DNA from: Mixta gaviniae
GTDB taxonomy: Bacteria; Pseudomonadota; Gammaproteobacteria; Enterobacterales; Enterobacteriaceae
Assembly (NCBI RefSeq): GCF_002953195.1
Contig: NZ_CP026377.1
Span: 1,302,001 to 1,366,000 of the forward strand
Direction: 5' to 3'
Length of the DNA stretch: 64,000 nucleotides
Every line of letters begins with the position of its first letter. Position 1 is the stretch's first letter. The notes beneath the pieces were generated by a model. The model made no database searches and had not been told where the DNA came from. It was given only the letters and a program-made list of their open reading frames with translations. Position numbers and translations under genes: made by a program. Positions 38,990 to 47,997 of the stretch are shown piece by piece.

Positions 38990-40372
38990 ATGCTGAAAAT
39001 TTTTAATACCCTGACGCGTCAAAAAGAGGAATTTAAACCGATCCATGCCGGCGAAGTGGGCATGTACGTGTGCGGTATTACCGTTTATGACCTGAGCCAC
39101 ATCGGTCACGGCCGAACCTTCGTCGCCTTCGATATCGTGGCGCGCTATCTGCGCTACAGCGGCTACCAGCTGAAATATGTGCGCAATATCACCGATATTG
39201 ATGACAAGATCATCAAGCGCGCCAACGAAAATCACGAAACCGTAGAGGCGCTGACCAACCGCATGATCGCCGAGATGCATGCCGATTTCAGCGCGCTGAA
39301 TATTTTGCCGCCCGATCTCGAGCCGCGCGCCACGCGCCATATCAGCGAAATCATCGAGCTGGTGGAGAAGCTGATCGCGCGCGGACACGCCTATGTGGCG
39401 AGCAACGGCGACGTCATGTTCGCCGTCGACAGCGATGCGCAATATGGCTGCCTGTCGCGCCAGGATCTGGAGCAGCTGCAGGCGGGGGCGCGCGTGGAAG
39501 TGGCCGACGTCAAACGCAACCCGATGGATTTCGTGCTGTGGAAGATGTCGAAAGCGGACGAGCCGAGCTGGCCGTCGCCGTGGGGCGCCGGACGTCCGGG
39601 CTGGCATATTGAATGCTCCGCCATGAACTGCAAGCAGCTGGGCGAGCATTTCGATATTCACGGTGGCGGATCCGACCTGATGTTCCCGCACCATGAAAAT
39701 GAGATCGCGCAGTCCACCTGCGCCCATGACGGTCCTTACGTCAACTACTGGATGCACTCCGGCATGGTGATGGTCGATCGCGAAAAGATGTCCAAATCGC
39801 TGGGCAACTTCTTCACCATTCGCGACGTGCTGCAGCATTTTGACGCCGAGACGGTGCGTTACTTCCTGATGTCCGGCCACTATCGCAGCCAGCTGAATTA
39901 CGGCGAAGAGAACCTGAAGCAGGCGCGCGCCGCGCTGGAGCGCCTTTACACCGCACTGCGCCATACCGACGCCAGTGCCGAACCGGCAGGCGGCGAAGCC
40001 TTTGTCGCGCGCTTCCGTGAAGCGATGGATGATGACTTCAACACGCCGGAAGCCTATTCGGTGCTGTTCGATCTGGCGCGTGACGTCAACCGCCTGAAAG
40101 CGGAAGATAAAGCCGCGGCGGACGGGCTGGCGGCGCGTCTGCGCGAACTGGCCGGCGTGCTGGGGCTGCTGACGCAGGATCCGGAGCTGTTCCTGCAGGG
40201 CGGGGAGCAGGATAACGACGAAGTGGCCGAGATCGAAGCGCTGATTAAAATGCGTAACGATGCGCGTCAGGCGAAAGACTGGGCGCAGGCGGATGTTGCG
40301 CGCGACAAGCTGAACGCGTTAGGCATCGTGCTGGAAGATGGCCCGCAGGGCACCACCTGGCGCCGCAAGTAA
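38990..40372 (+). CDS. cysS: cysteinyl-tRNA synthetase
   Basis: A 460-residue class I synthetase. The HIGH motif is HIGHGRTF (about residues 36-43), the zinc ligands include the Cys of VCGITV and the CSAMNCKQ and HHENE segments, and KMSKSLGN is near residue 265. The C-terminal anticodon-binding region ends GTTWRRK. Length is one residue less than in E. coli. A strong terminator follows. Confidence 0.98.
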   Translation: MLKIFNTLTRQKEEFKPIHAGEVGMYVCGITVYDLSHIGHGRTFVAFDIVARYLRYSGYQLKYVRNITDIDDKIIKRANENHETVEALTNRMIAEMHADFSALNILPPDLEPRATRHISEIIELVEKLIARGHAYVASNGDVMFAVDSDAQYGCLSRQDLEQLQAGARVEVADVKRNPMDFVLWKMSKADEPSWPSPWGAGRPGWHIECSAMNCKQLGEHFDIHGGGSDLMFPHHENEIAQSTCAHDGPYVNYWMHSGMVMVDREKMSKSLGNFFTIRDVLQHFDAETVRYFLMSGHYRSQLNYGEENLKQARAALERLYTALRHTDASAEPAGGEAFVARFREAMDDDFNTPEAYSVLFDLARDVNRLKAEDKAAADGLAARLRELAGVLGLLTQDPELFLQGGEQDNDEVAEIEALIKMRNDARQAKDWAQADVARDKLNALGIVLEDGPQGTTWRRK

Positions 40373-40397
40373 CGCGCTTCGTCTCACACTCTCTCTG

Positions 40398-40423
40398 GGC
40401 CGGCGTTGACCGGCCTTTTTTTT
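40398..40423 (+). terminator. Rho-independent terminator of cysS
   Basis: GGCCGG and CCGGCC form a stem with a six-base loop, followed by T8. Confidence 0.93.
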
Positions 40424-40574
40424 ATCCTTCATTATCGTCAGCAACGCATGTTCCGCCTGACGCCGCGTATCCCGGCCCCTTCATGCTGAGACATATATCA
40501 GAAAGATCCTTTTGATCCTGCGCTTGCTGTTATTTGCCGTTTTTTGCAGTATATTGCTGTGACGGAGGATCATT

Positions 40575-41333
40575 ATGCATAAAGTTGCGCGTCAAAAAGC
40601 GCTGTTGGCACTGTTAAGCGAGCAGGGACAGTCGGGCGTGGCGGAGCTGGCCCGCGCCCTGCGGGTATCGGTGGACACCGTACGCCGCGATCTTAACGAT
40701 CTTGAGCAGCAGGGGCTGGCGCAGAAAAACCATGGCGGCGCTATCGCGCTGGATGTGCCCGCGATGTCGCGCCAGGCACGCAGCGGCGTGCTGAACGCCA
40801 CCAAGCAGCGGCTGGGCAGGGCGGTGGCGCGCCAGATCCCAGCGGGCAGTACGCTGATGCTGGACGCCGGCAGCACCGTTTTGGCGGTCGCCGCCGAGCT
40901 TGCCGTTCCCGCGCGCGTTATCACCGCCTCGCTGGATATCGCCTGCGCATTGAGCGACCGGCCCGGGATTGAGCTGATTCTGCTCGGCGGGCAGTGGGAT
41001 AACGATCAGCGCCTGTTCGCCGGCGCCGCCACGCTGGCGACGCTGCAGCGCTACCGCGCCGATATCGCCATTCTCGGTGCCTGTGCGGTCGACGCGCGTC
41101 TGGGCATCAGCGCCAGCCAGGAAGCAGACGCTGAAATCAAACGCGCCATGCTGGCCTTCAGCGCCCGGCGCTGGCTGGTTGTCGACCATTTAAAGCTGGA
41201 CCGCTGTCAGCCGCATCGCGTGGCGGATTTAGCGGATATGCAACGTCTGTTTATCGATCGTCCCTGGAGTGCGCTGCCCGCTATGCCGTCCACCGACGTT
41301 TCAGTTATCGCCGAAGGAGAACACTATGAGTGA
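40575..41333 (+). CDS. DeoR-family transcriptional regulator
   Basis: A 252-residue DeoR/GlpR-type regulator. The N-terminal helix-turn-helix (QSGVAELARALRVSVDTVRRDLNDLE split over about residues 18-43) is followed by a DeoR effector domain with the typical LDAGSTVLAVAAEL and ILLGGQ segments. Such proteins usually respond to phosphorylated sugars or sugar-derived metabolites. Its stop overlaps the start of the following oxidoreductase gene, so they form a coupled pair. It is probably a local regulator of that gene. The pair replaces ybcI of E. coli. Confidence 0.9.
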   Translation: MHKVARQKALLALLSEQGQSGVAELARALRVSVDTVRRDLNDLEQQGLAQKNHGGAIALDVPAMSRQARSGVLNATKQRLGRAVARQIPAGSTLMLDAGSTVLAVAAELAVPARVITASLDIACALSDRPGIELILLGGQWDNDQRLFAGAATLATLQRYRADIAILGACAVDARLGISASQEADAEIKRAMLAFSARRWLVVDHLKLDRCQPHRVADLADMQRLFIDRPWSALPAMPSTDVSVIAEGEHYE

Positions 41334-42405
41334 CAACGCAATGATCAATGTGGCGCTGGTTGGCTACGGCTTCGCCGGAAAAACCTTTCACGCGCCGCTG
41401 CTTTCCGCCACGGCGGGGCTGAACCTCTACGCTATCGTTTCCAGCGACGCCGCCAAAGTGCAGGCCGATTTCCCCGGTATGCGGGTGATTGCCGATGCGC
41501 AACAGGCGTTTGCCGACCCGAATATCGATCTGGTGGTGATCGCCTCGCCCAACACCACACACGCGCCGCTGGCCAGAGAAGCGCTGGAAGCGGGCAAGCA
41601 TGTGGTAGTAGATAAGCCGTTTACGCTGGATATGCAGGAAGCACGCGAGCTGATCGCCCTGGCCGCGGAGAAAGGGCAGCTGCTGTCGGTCTTCCATAAC
41701 CGCCGTTGGGACAGCGACTATCTTGGCGTACGTCAGGCAATAGAGCAGGGACTGGTGGGCAAAGTGGCGCAGTTTGAATCCCATATTGACCGCTTCCGTC
41801 CGCAGGTGCGCGTACGCTGGCGCGAGCAGAACGTGCCGGGCAGCGGCCTGTGGTTCGATTTAGGGCCGCATCTGATCGACCAGGCGCTGCAACTGTTCGG
41901 CCTGCCGGAGAGTGTGCAGGGCAATATCGCCACGCTGCGTGAACAGGCGGAAGTGAATGACTGGGCGCATGTGGTGCTGAACTATCCGACCCACCGGGTT
42001 ATCCTGCACTGCAGCATGCTGGTGGCCGGCGGCGTATCGCGCTTTAGCGTGCATGGCGACAAAGGCAGCCTGATCAAAGCGCATGCCGATCGTCAGGAGA
42101 GCCAGCTGCTGGCGGGCGTGACGCCCGGCAGCGCAGGCTGGGGCGCGGACGACGACGCCATGGTGCTGTACAGCACAGAGGAGGCGCCGCGCCAGCTGCC
42201 GACTCCGGCGGGCGATCAGCGCCAGTACTATATACAGATTGCCAACGCGCTGAACGGCCAGCAGGCAAACCCGGTACCGCCGCAGCAGGCCCTGGCGGTC
42301 ATGGCGGTACTGGAGGCGGCGGTGAAAGCGTCGGAAAGCGACCAGGCGCAGCAGCCTGCGCTGAGCGACGCGGAGAAGAGCGAGCTTAGGCAGCAGGCGC
42401 GCTAA
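41326..42405 (+). CDS. Gfo/Idh/MocA-family oxidoreductase (YdgJ-like)
   Basis: A 359-residue NAD(P)-dependent oxidoreductase. The Rossmann motif VGYGFAGKTFHAPLL is at the N-terminus, the family EKP-like motif appears as HVVVDKPFT, and an active-site region HNRRWDSD and PGSGLWFDLGPHLIDQAL follow. It resembles E. coli YdgJ. Family members oxidise or reduce sugars, inositols or related polyols; the substrate here is unknown. The start with GAAGGAGA upstream overlaps the end of the DeoR gene by 8 nt. Confidence 0.9.
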   Translation: MSDNAMINVALVGYGFAGKTFHAPLLSATAGLNLYAIVSSDAAKVQADFPGMRVIADAQQAFADPNIDLVVIASPNTTHAPLAREALEAGKHVVVDKPFTLDMQEARELIALAAEKGQLLSVFHNRRWDSDYLGVRQAIEQGLVGKVAQFESHIDRFRPQVRVRWREQNVPGSGLWFDLGPHLIDQALQLFGLPESVQGNIATLREQAEVNDWAHVVLNYPTHRVILHCSMLVAGGVSRFSVHGDKGSLIKAHADRQESQLLAGVTPGSAGWGADDDAMVLYSTEEAPRQLPTPAGDQRQYYIQIANALNGQQANPVPPQQALAVMAVLEAAVKASESDQAQQPALSDAEKSELRQQAR

Positions 42406-42438
42406 CCGCAGCTGGCCGAAAGGCGGATGCGCGTCAGA

Positions 42439-42466
42439 TAAAAAAACAGCCGGCTAAGCCGGCTGT
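42439..42466 (-). terminator. Rho-independent terminator of folD-ybcJ
   Basis: ACAGCCGGC and GCCGGCTGT form a 9-bp stem with a three-base loop. On the minus strand a T7 run follows. It is almost symmetrical and may also stop the oxidoreductase transcript. Confidence 0.92.
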
Positions 42467-42473
42467 GGTCGCA

Positions 42474-42686
42474 TCAGGCCGTGACCTTCACACGCTGCCC
42501 TTCAAACTCCACCGTCTGACCGGCGACGATCTTGCAGCGCTTACGCGTTTCAACCTGACCATCCACCGTTACCAGACCATCGGCGATAAGGTTTTTCGCC
42601 ATTGCGCCGCTTTCTACCCAGCCTTCCAGCTTCAGCAGATCGCACAGGTCGACGTGCGCATGTTTACCTAAAGAAAATGTGGCCAT
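42474..42686 (-). CDS. ybcJ: YbcJ, S4-like RNA-binding protein
   Basis: A 70-residue protein starting [22 protein letters not shown], matching E. coli YbcJ, with an S4-type RNA-binding fold (VTVDGQVETRKRCKIVAGQTVEF split across strands). It is probably involved in ribosome or RNA metabolism. The ATG overlaps the folD stop by one base (TAATG). Confidence 0.95.
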   Translation of the reverse strand: MATFSLGKHAHVDLCDLLKLEGWVESGAMAKNLIADGLVTVDGQVETRKRCKIVAGQTVEFEGQRVKVTA

Positions 42687-43552
42687 TATGCGGCTCCTTT
42701 GTCGTGATACTCTTCGCACGCCTGCAGCGTATTTTGGATCAGCGTCGCGACCGTCATCGGTCCAACGCCGCCCGGCACCGGCGTAATCCAGGCGGCGCGT
42801 TCGGCGGCGGCGTCAAACTCCACGTCGCCCACCACTTTGCCGCTTTCCAGACGATTAATCCCTACGTCGATAACAATCGCGCCGGGCTTGATCCACGCGC
42901 CGGGAATAAAGCCCGGCTTACCGACCGCCACCACCAGCAGATCGGCATGTTCGATATGATGACGCAGATCTTTGGTAAAGCGATGCGTTACGGTGGTGGT
43001 ACAGCCGGCCAGCAGCAGTTCAAGGCTCATCGGGCGGCCAACGATATTTGAGGCGCCGACCACGACCGCGTTCAGGCCGTAGGTATCGATATTATACCGC
43101 TCCAGCAGCGTAATGATGCCGCGCGGTGTGCAGGGGCGCAGCAGCGGCGCGCGCTGGCAGAGGCGGCCGACATTATAAGGGTGGAAGCCGTCAACATCTT
43201 TATCCGGCGCGATACGCTCCAGCACCTTGACGTTATCAATGCCTGCCGGCAGCGGCAGCTGCACCAAAATCCCGTCGATTTCGCTGTCGTTGTTCAGCGT
43301 GTCGATCAGTTCAAGCAGCGCACTTTCGCTGGTGGTTGCCGGCAGATCGTAAGAGCGGGAGAGAAACCCGACCTCTTCGCAGGCGCGACGCTTGCTGCCG
43401 ACATAGATCTGCGAGGCGGGATCTTCGCCGACCAGCACTACCGCCAGGCCCGGCGCACGCTTTCCGTTCGCCAGCCGCTGTTTCACTTTTTCAGCAACCT
43501 CAAGGCGCACCTGCTGCGCAATCGTTTTACCGTCAATAATTTTTGCTGCCAT
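42686..43552 (-). CDS. folD: FolD, methylenetetrahydrofolate dehydrogenase/cyclohydrolase
   Basis: A 288-residue bifunctional enzyme interconverting 5,10-methylene-, methenyl- and 10-formyl-tetrahydrofolate with NADP. The family signatures are [18 protein letters not shown] with the catalytic Lys, [13 protein letters not shown], and [14 protein letters not shown] near the C-terminus. Length equals E. coli FolD. It is coupled to ybcJ and divergent from the tRNA-Arg gene. Confidence 0.98.
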   Translation of the reverse strand: MAAKIIDGKTIAQQVRLEVAEKVKQRLANGKRAPGLAVVLVGEDPASQIYVGSKRRACEEVGFLSRSYDLPATTSESALLELIDTLNNDSEIDGILVQLPLPAGIDNVKVLERIAPDKDVDGFHPYNVGRLCQRAPLLRPCTPRGIITLLERYNIDTYGLNAVVVGASNIVGRPMSLELLLAGCTTTVTHRFTKDLRHHIEHADLLVVAVGKPGFIPGAWIKPGAIVIDVGINRLESGKVVGDVEFDAAAERAAWITPVPGGVGPMTVATLIQNTLQACEEYHDKGAA

Positions 43553-43687
43553 CAGGGAAGGAATCCATCTGTTTGAGTGAATCGGGGAATGCGGCGTATT
43601 TTGTCAGAAGCGCGCGCCGCTGTCAGTCCCTGAATCGCGCTGGCTGGTTACATCTTCGGCGAAGCGCGCGCGCCAGCCGTAAAAACG

Positions 43688-43715
43688 TTGACTCGCTGCC
43701 TTTGCGCCGTATAAT
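43688..43715 (+). promoter_or_regulatory. promoter of the tRNA-Arg gene
   Basis: TTGACT, 16 nt, TATAAT, ending about 18 nt before the tRNA 5' end. It is a strong sigma-70 match. Confidence 0.85.
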
Positions 43716-43733
43716 TCGAGCCAATTCACCAAA

Positions 43734-43810
43734 GCGCCCTTAGCTCAGCTGGATAGAGCACCGGCCTTCTAAGCCGTAGGTCACAGGTTCGAATCCTGTA
43801 GGGCGTGCCA
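43734..43810 (+). tRNA. argU: tRNA-Arg (anticodon TCT)
   Basis: A 77-nt cloverleaf. The acceptor stem is GCGCCCT with AGGGCGT, the D-arm AGCTCAGCTGGATAGAGC, the anticodon stem-loop CGGCCTTCTAAGCCG, the T-arm CAGGTTCGAATCCTG, and CCA is encoded. It is the orthologue of E. coli argU, which reads the rare codons AGA and AGG, lies beside folD, and is a known prophage integration site (DLP12 in E. coli). Confidence 0.97.
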
Positions 43811-43842
43811 TTCAATATCAAACAGTTACACAATCCGCAAAC

Positions 43843-43968
43843 CTACTGATTTCCTCCTTGTGTCGTATTTGTGTCGTTGTCACCCAAAAGTGAGTCAATT
43901 TTGCGCGCATGCTCCGTTAAATGATGAGGGGCGAGGTGAGCATATCGACGCACCATTTCTATGCTTTC
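43843..43968 (-). pseudogene. C-terminal remnant of a phage-type tyrosine recombinase (integrase)
   Basis: An open stretch of 41 codons ending in TAG encodes [20 protein letters not shown] followed by [17 protein letters not shown]. This is the C-terminal end of lambdoid-type integrases, with the catalytic tyrosine in RRYAHL. Upstream in this frame a stop codon follows and no further integrase sequence continues, so only the tail survives. It lies 33 nt from the tRNA-Arg 3' end and reads toward it, the usual place for an integrase beside its attachment site. It marks a decayed or excised element. Confidence 0.88.
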
Positions 43969-44273
43969 CCGCCGCTTGTTCAATCACTGCCATTTTGCTG
44001 ACTGCATCAGCCTGTTCATCCGAATACGTCCCGCAAAAAAGATGAAAACCTTCTAACGGCTTTCTAAAGGCAAGCGCTTTATGCTGATGGCTGGACGGTA
44101 ATAACCCGGAAAGGCCCGCTTTCCGCTCATCCCCAACAGACGGTAGCCGTTACCGCTTCCCGCGTTGCAACGTTGACGCTGCATGCGGAGGAGAAAGGAC
44201 GTCATGAATCTTCGCCCGTCAGCCATTCAGGATGTCAGGCCCTGCGCGCCAGGCGACGACGCAGGATCTGCAA
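43969..44273. other. degenerate region downstream of the integrase remnant
   Basis: About 300 nt without an intact gene. On the minus strand a frame open from about 44150 into the integrase remnant encodes a hydrophilic stretch (including [20 protein letters not shown]) without a convincing start. I cannot assign it. It may be further element-derived sequence. Confidence 0.4.
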
Positions 44274-46229
44274 TTAAGCCTGGTTGAAGGCGTGATGGTA
44301 GTTATCAAGCAACAGCACCAGCCTTTCCACGCTTTGCGCCGCCGGCTTCGGCATCTCTAAGGTTACCAGCTTTTCCTGATAGCCCTTCAAATGCGCAAGC
44401 AGCTCATCCAGCTTCTGTTTGCGCTCACGGTTGCTGCCGGCATGCCTGATATCATCGGCGGTGCGTTTAATGCGTTGATATTCAGGCCAGAGTTCAGGCG
44501 CGCGTGGCAGCTCAAGGGCACGTAGCCGCTGGTGGCTGATAATCAACGCCAGCGACATCCTGAACTTATCATCGTCGCCGGGAAATAAACTTTGCAGTAA
44601 ACCGAGCTGATGAAAAAGCGCGGGCAGGTGGTTATTAAAGCGGTGTTTAAAACCGGGCTTCATCACTGTTAATACTGAATACATCAGCGTATTCATAATG
44701 TTATTCCCGGTGCGCGCCTTCGATTTATCAGGGATAAGCAGGATCACCATCATCGCAAGGCAGCTGCCGATAACCTGGCCGAGAACGTTATCGATAAAGA
44801 GGTGCATATTAAACAGCATTGGGTTTTCTAACGTCACCGCGTTGAGAATGCCGGCAAAGGCGCCCATAGTGCCCAGCTGCCTGCGCTGCAGCAGGATGCC
44901 GCAGATAAACGCCACGCCGCCGAGTACGCAGCAAAGCAACAGCAGGCTTTGCTGCGTCGCGGGAATAATGACCGTATATAACAGAAAGGCGATGGGGGCG
45001 GCGGCGGCCATGCCGTAAACGAAATCTTTCGCCACGGCGAGCGGATTGGGTGAGCGCATGGCAAGCGCAGTGACAACGCCGAGCAATATCATGCAGCTGC
45101 TGCCGGAGGTCCAGCCGGTATAAAGCCAGAATAGCGCGGCCGTTCCCGTTGCAACAAAGGTGCGCAGGCCGTTCATGAGCGCCGGATAGCTTTCCAGAGA
45201 ACGCACCGGGGAGATTTTTTCAGCGCTGAGGATGTTATTTTCAATAGCGTTAATTCGGACGTTGCTTTTCAGCCCCTTAAGCAGCAGCAAGTATTGCGTG
45301 GCCGTCCCGGTCCAGCGCATCAGCGGCTCGAATCTGGCGCTGCTGTGATGCGCGCCCAACTCGCCTCTTATCTCTTTAAGGCAGGCTTGCAGCGCGGCGA
45401 TATCCTGCGCCTCTTTATGCAGCAGTGTCCTGCTCTCCGCGGGCACCGGGATAGCGGAGATTTTTTGCATCAAAAAGATATCTGTCGCCTGCGTCACCAG
45501 CGAAAGCGAAAGCGCGTGCAGCATAGAGAGACGACGGCTGGCACTCTCCCAGCGTTTCGATTCCAGCCTGAGATTGGTCTGCATATTTTTCAACGCGGCG
45601 GCACGGCGTACCACCTCATGCAGTTTTTTATCGATCTCCTGCCGACCGGCGTTGAACAGAGCCAGCTTTAGCAGCTGATAATGCGCCACTAACAGCGATG
45701 AGGCTTCTTTATCGATCACGCTTTTTATTGAGCGCGGAGAAAAGAGGATATCCGCCACGATGGCGCAAATAATGCCAAGTACGATCTCCATACAGCGCTC
45801 GATCGCATACAGCGGCGCCAGCGTCAGATTATGGCTGGCATACACGGTGACGATAACGGTTAGCGCCGTATAGCTGGCCGTTGCCATCGCGCTGGCGTTC
45901 TCCAGGCGCGCCAGCGTTGAAAGCCACACGCAAAAGCCGGCCCAAACGCAGGCCAGCAGCAGCAATATCGCCGGCGCCTGGGCAAAGGCAATAATTAACA
46001 AAAGCGCCGCGGCGCTGCCGAAAAAGGTGCCGACAATACGCAGCACGCCGCGCAGGCGAAGTGCGCCGGCATAAGGATCGCCGCCTGCGGCAAAAGCGGA
46101 TCCGCCTGCGACGATGCCGGCGGTCATGACCGCCCAGCGGGGCATCGCCAGATTAAAATAAAAACCCAGCACCAGCGCCGACACCAGAGCAAACGCCAGC
46201 TTTAGCGGGAAGCGTATAGATTCAACCAT
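44274..46229 (-). CDS. FUSC-family transporter, AaeB-like aromatic acid exporter
   Basis: A 651-residue inner-membrane protein similar in length and sequence to E. coli AaeB. Two blocks of about six membrane helices (residues about 10-160 and 360-500) are each followed by a cytoplasmic helical region. Shared motifs include the segment ERCMEIVLGIICAIVADILF followed by SPRSIK, then WTGWTSGS and HLPALFHQL. AaeB exports hydroxylated aromatic acids with the adaptor AaeA. No aaeX or aaeA is adjacent here, so it may use another adaptor or act alone. A LysR gene is divergent across about 390 nt, as aaeR is in E. coli. Confidence 0.88.
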   Translation of the reverse strand: MVESIRFPLKLAFALVSALVLGFYFNLAMPRWAVMTAGIVAGGSAFAAGGDPYAGALRLRGVLRIVGTFFGSAAALLLIIAFAQAPAILLLLACVWAGFCVWLSTLARLENASAMATASYTALTVIVTVYASHNLTLAPLYAIERCMEIVLGIICAIVADILFSPRSIKSVIDKEASSLLVAHYQLLKLALFNAGRQEIDKKLHEVVRRAAALKNMQTNLRLESKRWESASRRLSMLHALSLSLVTQATDIFLMQKISAIPVPAESRTLLHKEAQDIAALQACLKEIRGELGAHHSSARFEPLMRWTGTATQYLLLLKGLKSNVRINAIENNILSAEKISPVRSLESYPALMNGLRTFVATGTAALFWLYTGWTSGSSCMILLGVVTALAMRSPNPLAVAKDFVYGMAAAAPIAFLLYTVIIPATQQSLLLLCCVLGGVAFICGILLQRRQLGTMGAFAGILNAVTLENPMLFNMHLFIDNVLGQVIGSCLAMMVILLIPDKSKARTGNNIMNTLMYSVLTVMKPGFKHRFNNHLPALFHQLGLLQSLFPGDDDKFRMSLALIISHQRLRALELPRAPELWPEYQRIKRTADDIRHAGSNRERKQKLDELLAHLKGYQEKLVTLEMPKPAAQSVERLVLLLDNYHHAFNQA

Positions 46230-46618
46230 GCTTTATTCCTGATACGGCCTTGGGGCAATATGCCACTCTTGTACAACGTTAATGTGCGGTGGTGAAAAAG
46301 GGTGAAACGGGTGACATTGCCGGTAAGAAATGAATTACATCAGGGCGGATGTTATTTTAATTCTTCGGATGGTTTTTGTTGCGTTCACTTTCCTGTTCTC
46401 TTCGTCTCTGCTTTTTATTATCATCCTGAGCGGCACCCTCGTTGAACGAGGCTGACATGGCCTGGGCAAAATGAATAATCGTTGACTTAAAATGATAATA
46501 ATCGCCCTGTTTAAGGGTTAATAGACTGATTCTGTCAGCCGTTAATATCTATGATAAACGAAGCGAATAAAGAGTTTTATCGAATGTTAGCCAATAGACT
46601 TTTTAAAAAGAGTAAATA
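46230..46618. other. regulatory region between the FUSC and LysR genes
   Basis: An AT-rich 389-nt divergent promoter region. A minus-strand frame (46357-46458 from its only ATG, 33 codons, MSASFNEGAAQDD...) is open but has no good ribosome-binding site. No clear operator is recognisable. Confidence 0.45.
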
Positions 46619-47578
46619 ATGGAAAGCTTACGCAGCATGGGCATCTTTGTTAAAGTGGCCGAGACCGGATCGCTGACAAAGGCCGCGCAGCAGCTTCATC
46701 TGAGCGTTTCTTCCGTTAGCGTCATCATCGCGAAGCTGGAAGAAGAATTGCAGGTTAAGTTGCTTAACCGCACCACGCGCAGCCTGGCGCTGACCGACGC
46801 TGGCAAGGTCTTCTATCGGGGATGCTGCCGCACGCTGGAGGAGGCCCGGCAGGCGCACGAGGCGATGTTCGCCTTTAACCATAATCCGGGCGGCACGCTA
46901 CGGGTCGGCTGTTCTCCCACTATGGCGCAATATGTCATGACGCAGATGAGTTCAGCGCTGTTAAAAGCGTTTCCAGGGCTTAGTGTCAACCTGGTTACCG
47001 GCATCCCGGCGCCCGATCTGATATCGAACGGGCTGGATGTGATCGTGCGTTTCGGCGACCTGGAAAGCTCCGGCCTCTACAGTCGCCGTATCGGCACTAT
47101 GCCGATGGTGGTTTGCGCTGCCCGCCGTTATCTGGAGAAAAACGGCGCGCCTGCGCACCCGGCGGATTTAATCAAATTCGACTGGCTTGAATACAGCATC
47201 CAGCCGGACAATACGTTTGAGCTGGTTGCGCCAGACGGCGGCACGGTGCGCCTTGCGCCCAAAGGGCGCTACTCCACTAACGATCCGCTGGCGCTGATTA
47301 ACTGGCTGCGTGAGGGCGACGGCATCGCTTTCGTGCCTGTAATTTGGGTCATGCAGGACATTATTGCCGGGGAGACAGAGGTGCTTTTCCCCTTGTACCA
47401 TACTGCCCCCAGGCCCGTTTATGCGCTCTATACCGCCAAAGACATGCTTCCCGTTAAGGTAAAAACCTGTATTGATTATCTGACGGAATTCTTTGATAAA
47501 ACGGAAAGATCGTGGCAGCGGTTTCTTGAAAAACAGGCGGCTGAAATTCAGGGTGGGCGACGCGATGGCAATAATTAG
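46619..47578 (+). CDS. LysR-family regulator, AaeR/DmlR type
   Basis: A 319-residue LysR-type regulator. Its winged helix (VAETGSLTKAAQQLHLSVSSVSVIIAKLEEEL spans residues about 14-45) has the CrgA-subgroup pattern, followed by a substrate-binding domain with GTLRVGCSPTMAQY. It is divergent from the AaeB-like transporter, so it is a likely regulator of that gene responding to an aromatic or organic acid. The effector is inferred only from the neighbour. Confidence 0.88.
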   Translation: MESLRSMGIFVKVAETGSLTKAAQQLHLSVSSVSVIIAKLEEELQVKLLNRTTRSLALTDAGKVFYRGCCRTLEEARQAHEAMFAFNHNPGGTLRVGCSPTMAQYVMTQMSSALLKAFPGLSVNLVTGIPAPDLISNGLDVIVRFGDLESSGLYSRRIGTMPMVVCAARRYLEKNGAPAHPADLIKFDWLEYSIQPDNTFELVAPDGGTVRLAPKGRYSTNDPLALINWLREGDGIAFVPVIWVMQDIIAGETEVLFPLYHTAPRPVYALYTAKDMLPVKVKTCIDYLTEFFDKTERSWQRFLEKQAAEIQGGRRDGNN

Positions 47579-47683
47579 CCGCTATTATGACAGAGGTTTC
47601 TGACGTGAAACGTTCAGGCCTGCGTGGATTATCAATTATAATCTTTTTAATTAATCCTGATGTTTTAATTAATGGTGGGAATA

Positions 47684-47860
47684 ATGCAAAAGACGGCTGG
47701 AAAAAATCATCCTGAGCGCTCAACCAGTACAAGAAAAAATATTCGTATTGAAGATGATCTGCTCAGGGCAATAAACGCGGTGGCCGGTACGGGTAAATTT
47801 AGCGCCTGGGTAAAAGAGGCCTGTCGCCAGCGGTTAATCAGGGAAGGGCGCCAAAACTAA
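47684..47860 (+). CDS. YlcI/YnfO-like small protein (DUF3950)
   Basis: A 58-residue basic protein with a ribbon-helix-helix-like core (RKNIRIEDDLLRAINAV) and the family ending GKFSAWVKEACRQRLIREG. YlcI and YnfO are encoded in E. coli cryptic prophages, including DLP12 next to argU. Their role is unknown and DNA binding is possible. The ATG at 47684 has GGTGGGA upstream and is preferred over the one at 47672. A prophage origin fits the integrase remnant 4 kb away. Confidence 0.7.
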   Translation: MQKTAGKNHPERSTSTRKNIRIEDDLLRAINAVAGTGKFSAWVKEACRQRLIREGRQN

Positions 47861-47930
47861 ATCCCCTGCCGCCCGCCCTGCGAAGGAAAAGCGGAAGGGG
47901 AAAAAAGCAGCCACAGCGTCTGAGGCATCG

Positions 47931-47955
47931 ATTCCGGATAGCGGCTATCCGGAAT
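47931..47955. repeat. perfect 11-bp inverted repeat beyond zwf
   Basis: ATTCCGGATAG and CTATCCGGAAT form a hairpin with a CGG loop. No T-run follows directly on either strand. It may stabilise the zwf 3' end or be a small interspersed palindrome. Confidence 0.7.
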
Positions 47956-47997
47956 GCCACTCAACCCGGCTGCCGTTTGCGCCGCGCCGCCCGCGCC

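Noticed and set aside
44204..44287. 27-codon open frame starting MNLRPSAIQDV with a good ribosome-binding site
   Set aside because: It resembles the first residues of GNAT acetyltransferases, but it is far too short and overlaps the end of the FUSC gene. It could be a truncated gene fragment, and support is insufficient.
46357..46458. 33-codon minus-strand open frame in the FUSC-LysR intergenic region
   Set aside because: It has no good ribosome-binding site and no recognisable family, and lies in a regulatory region.
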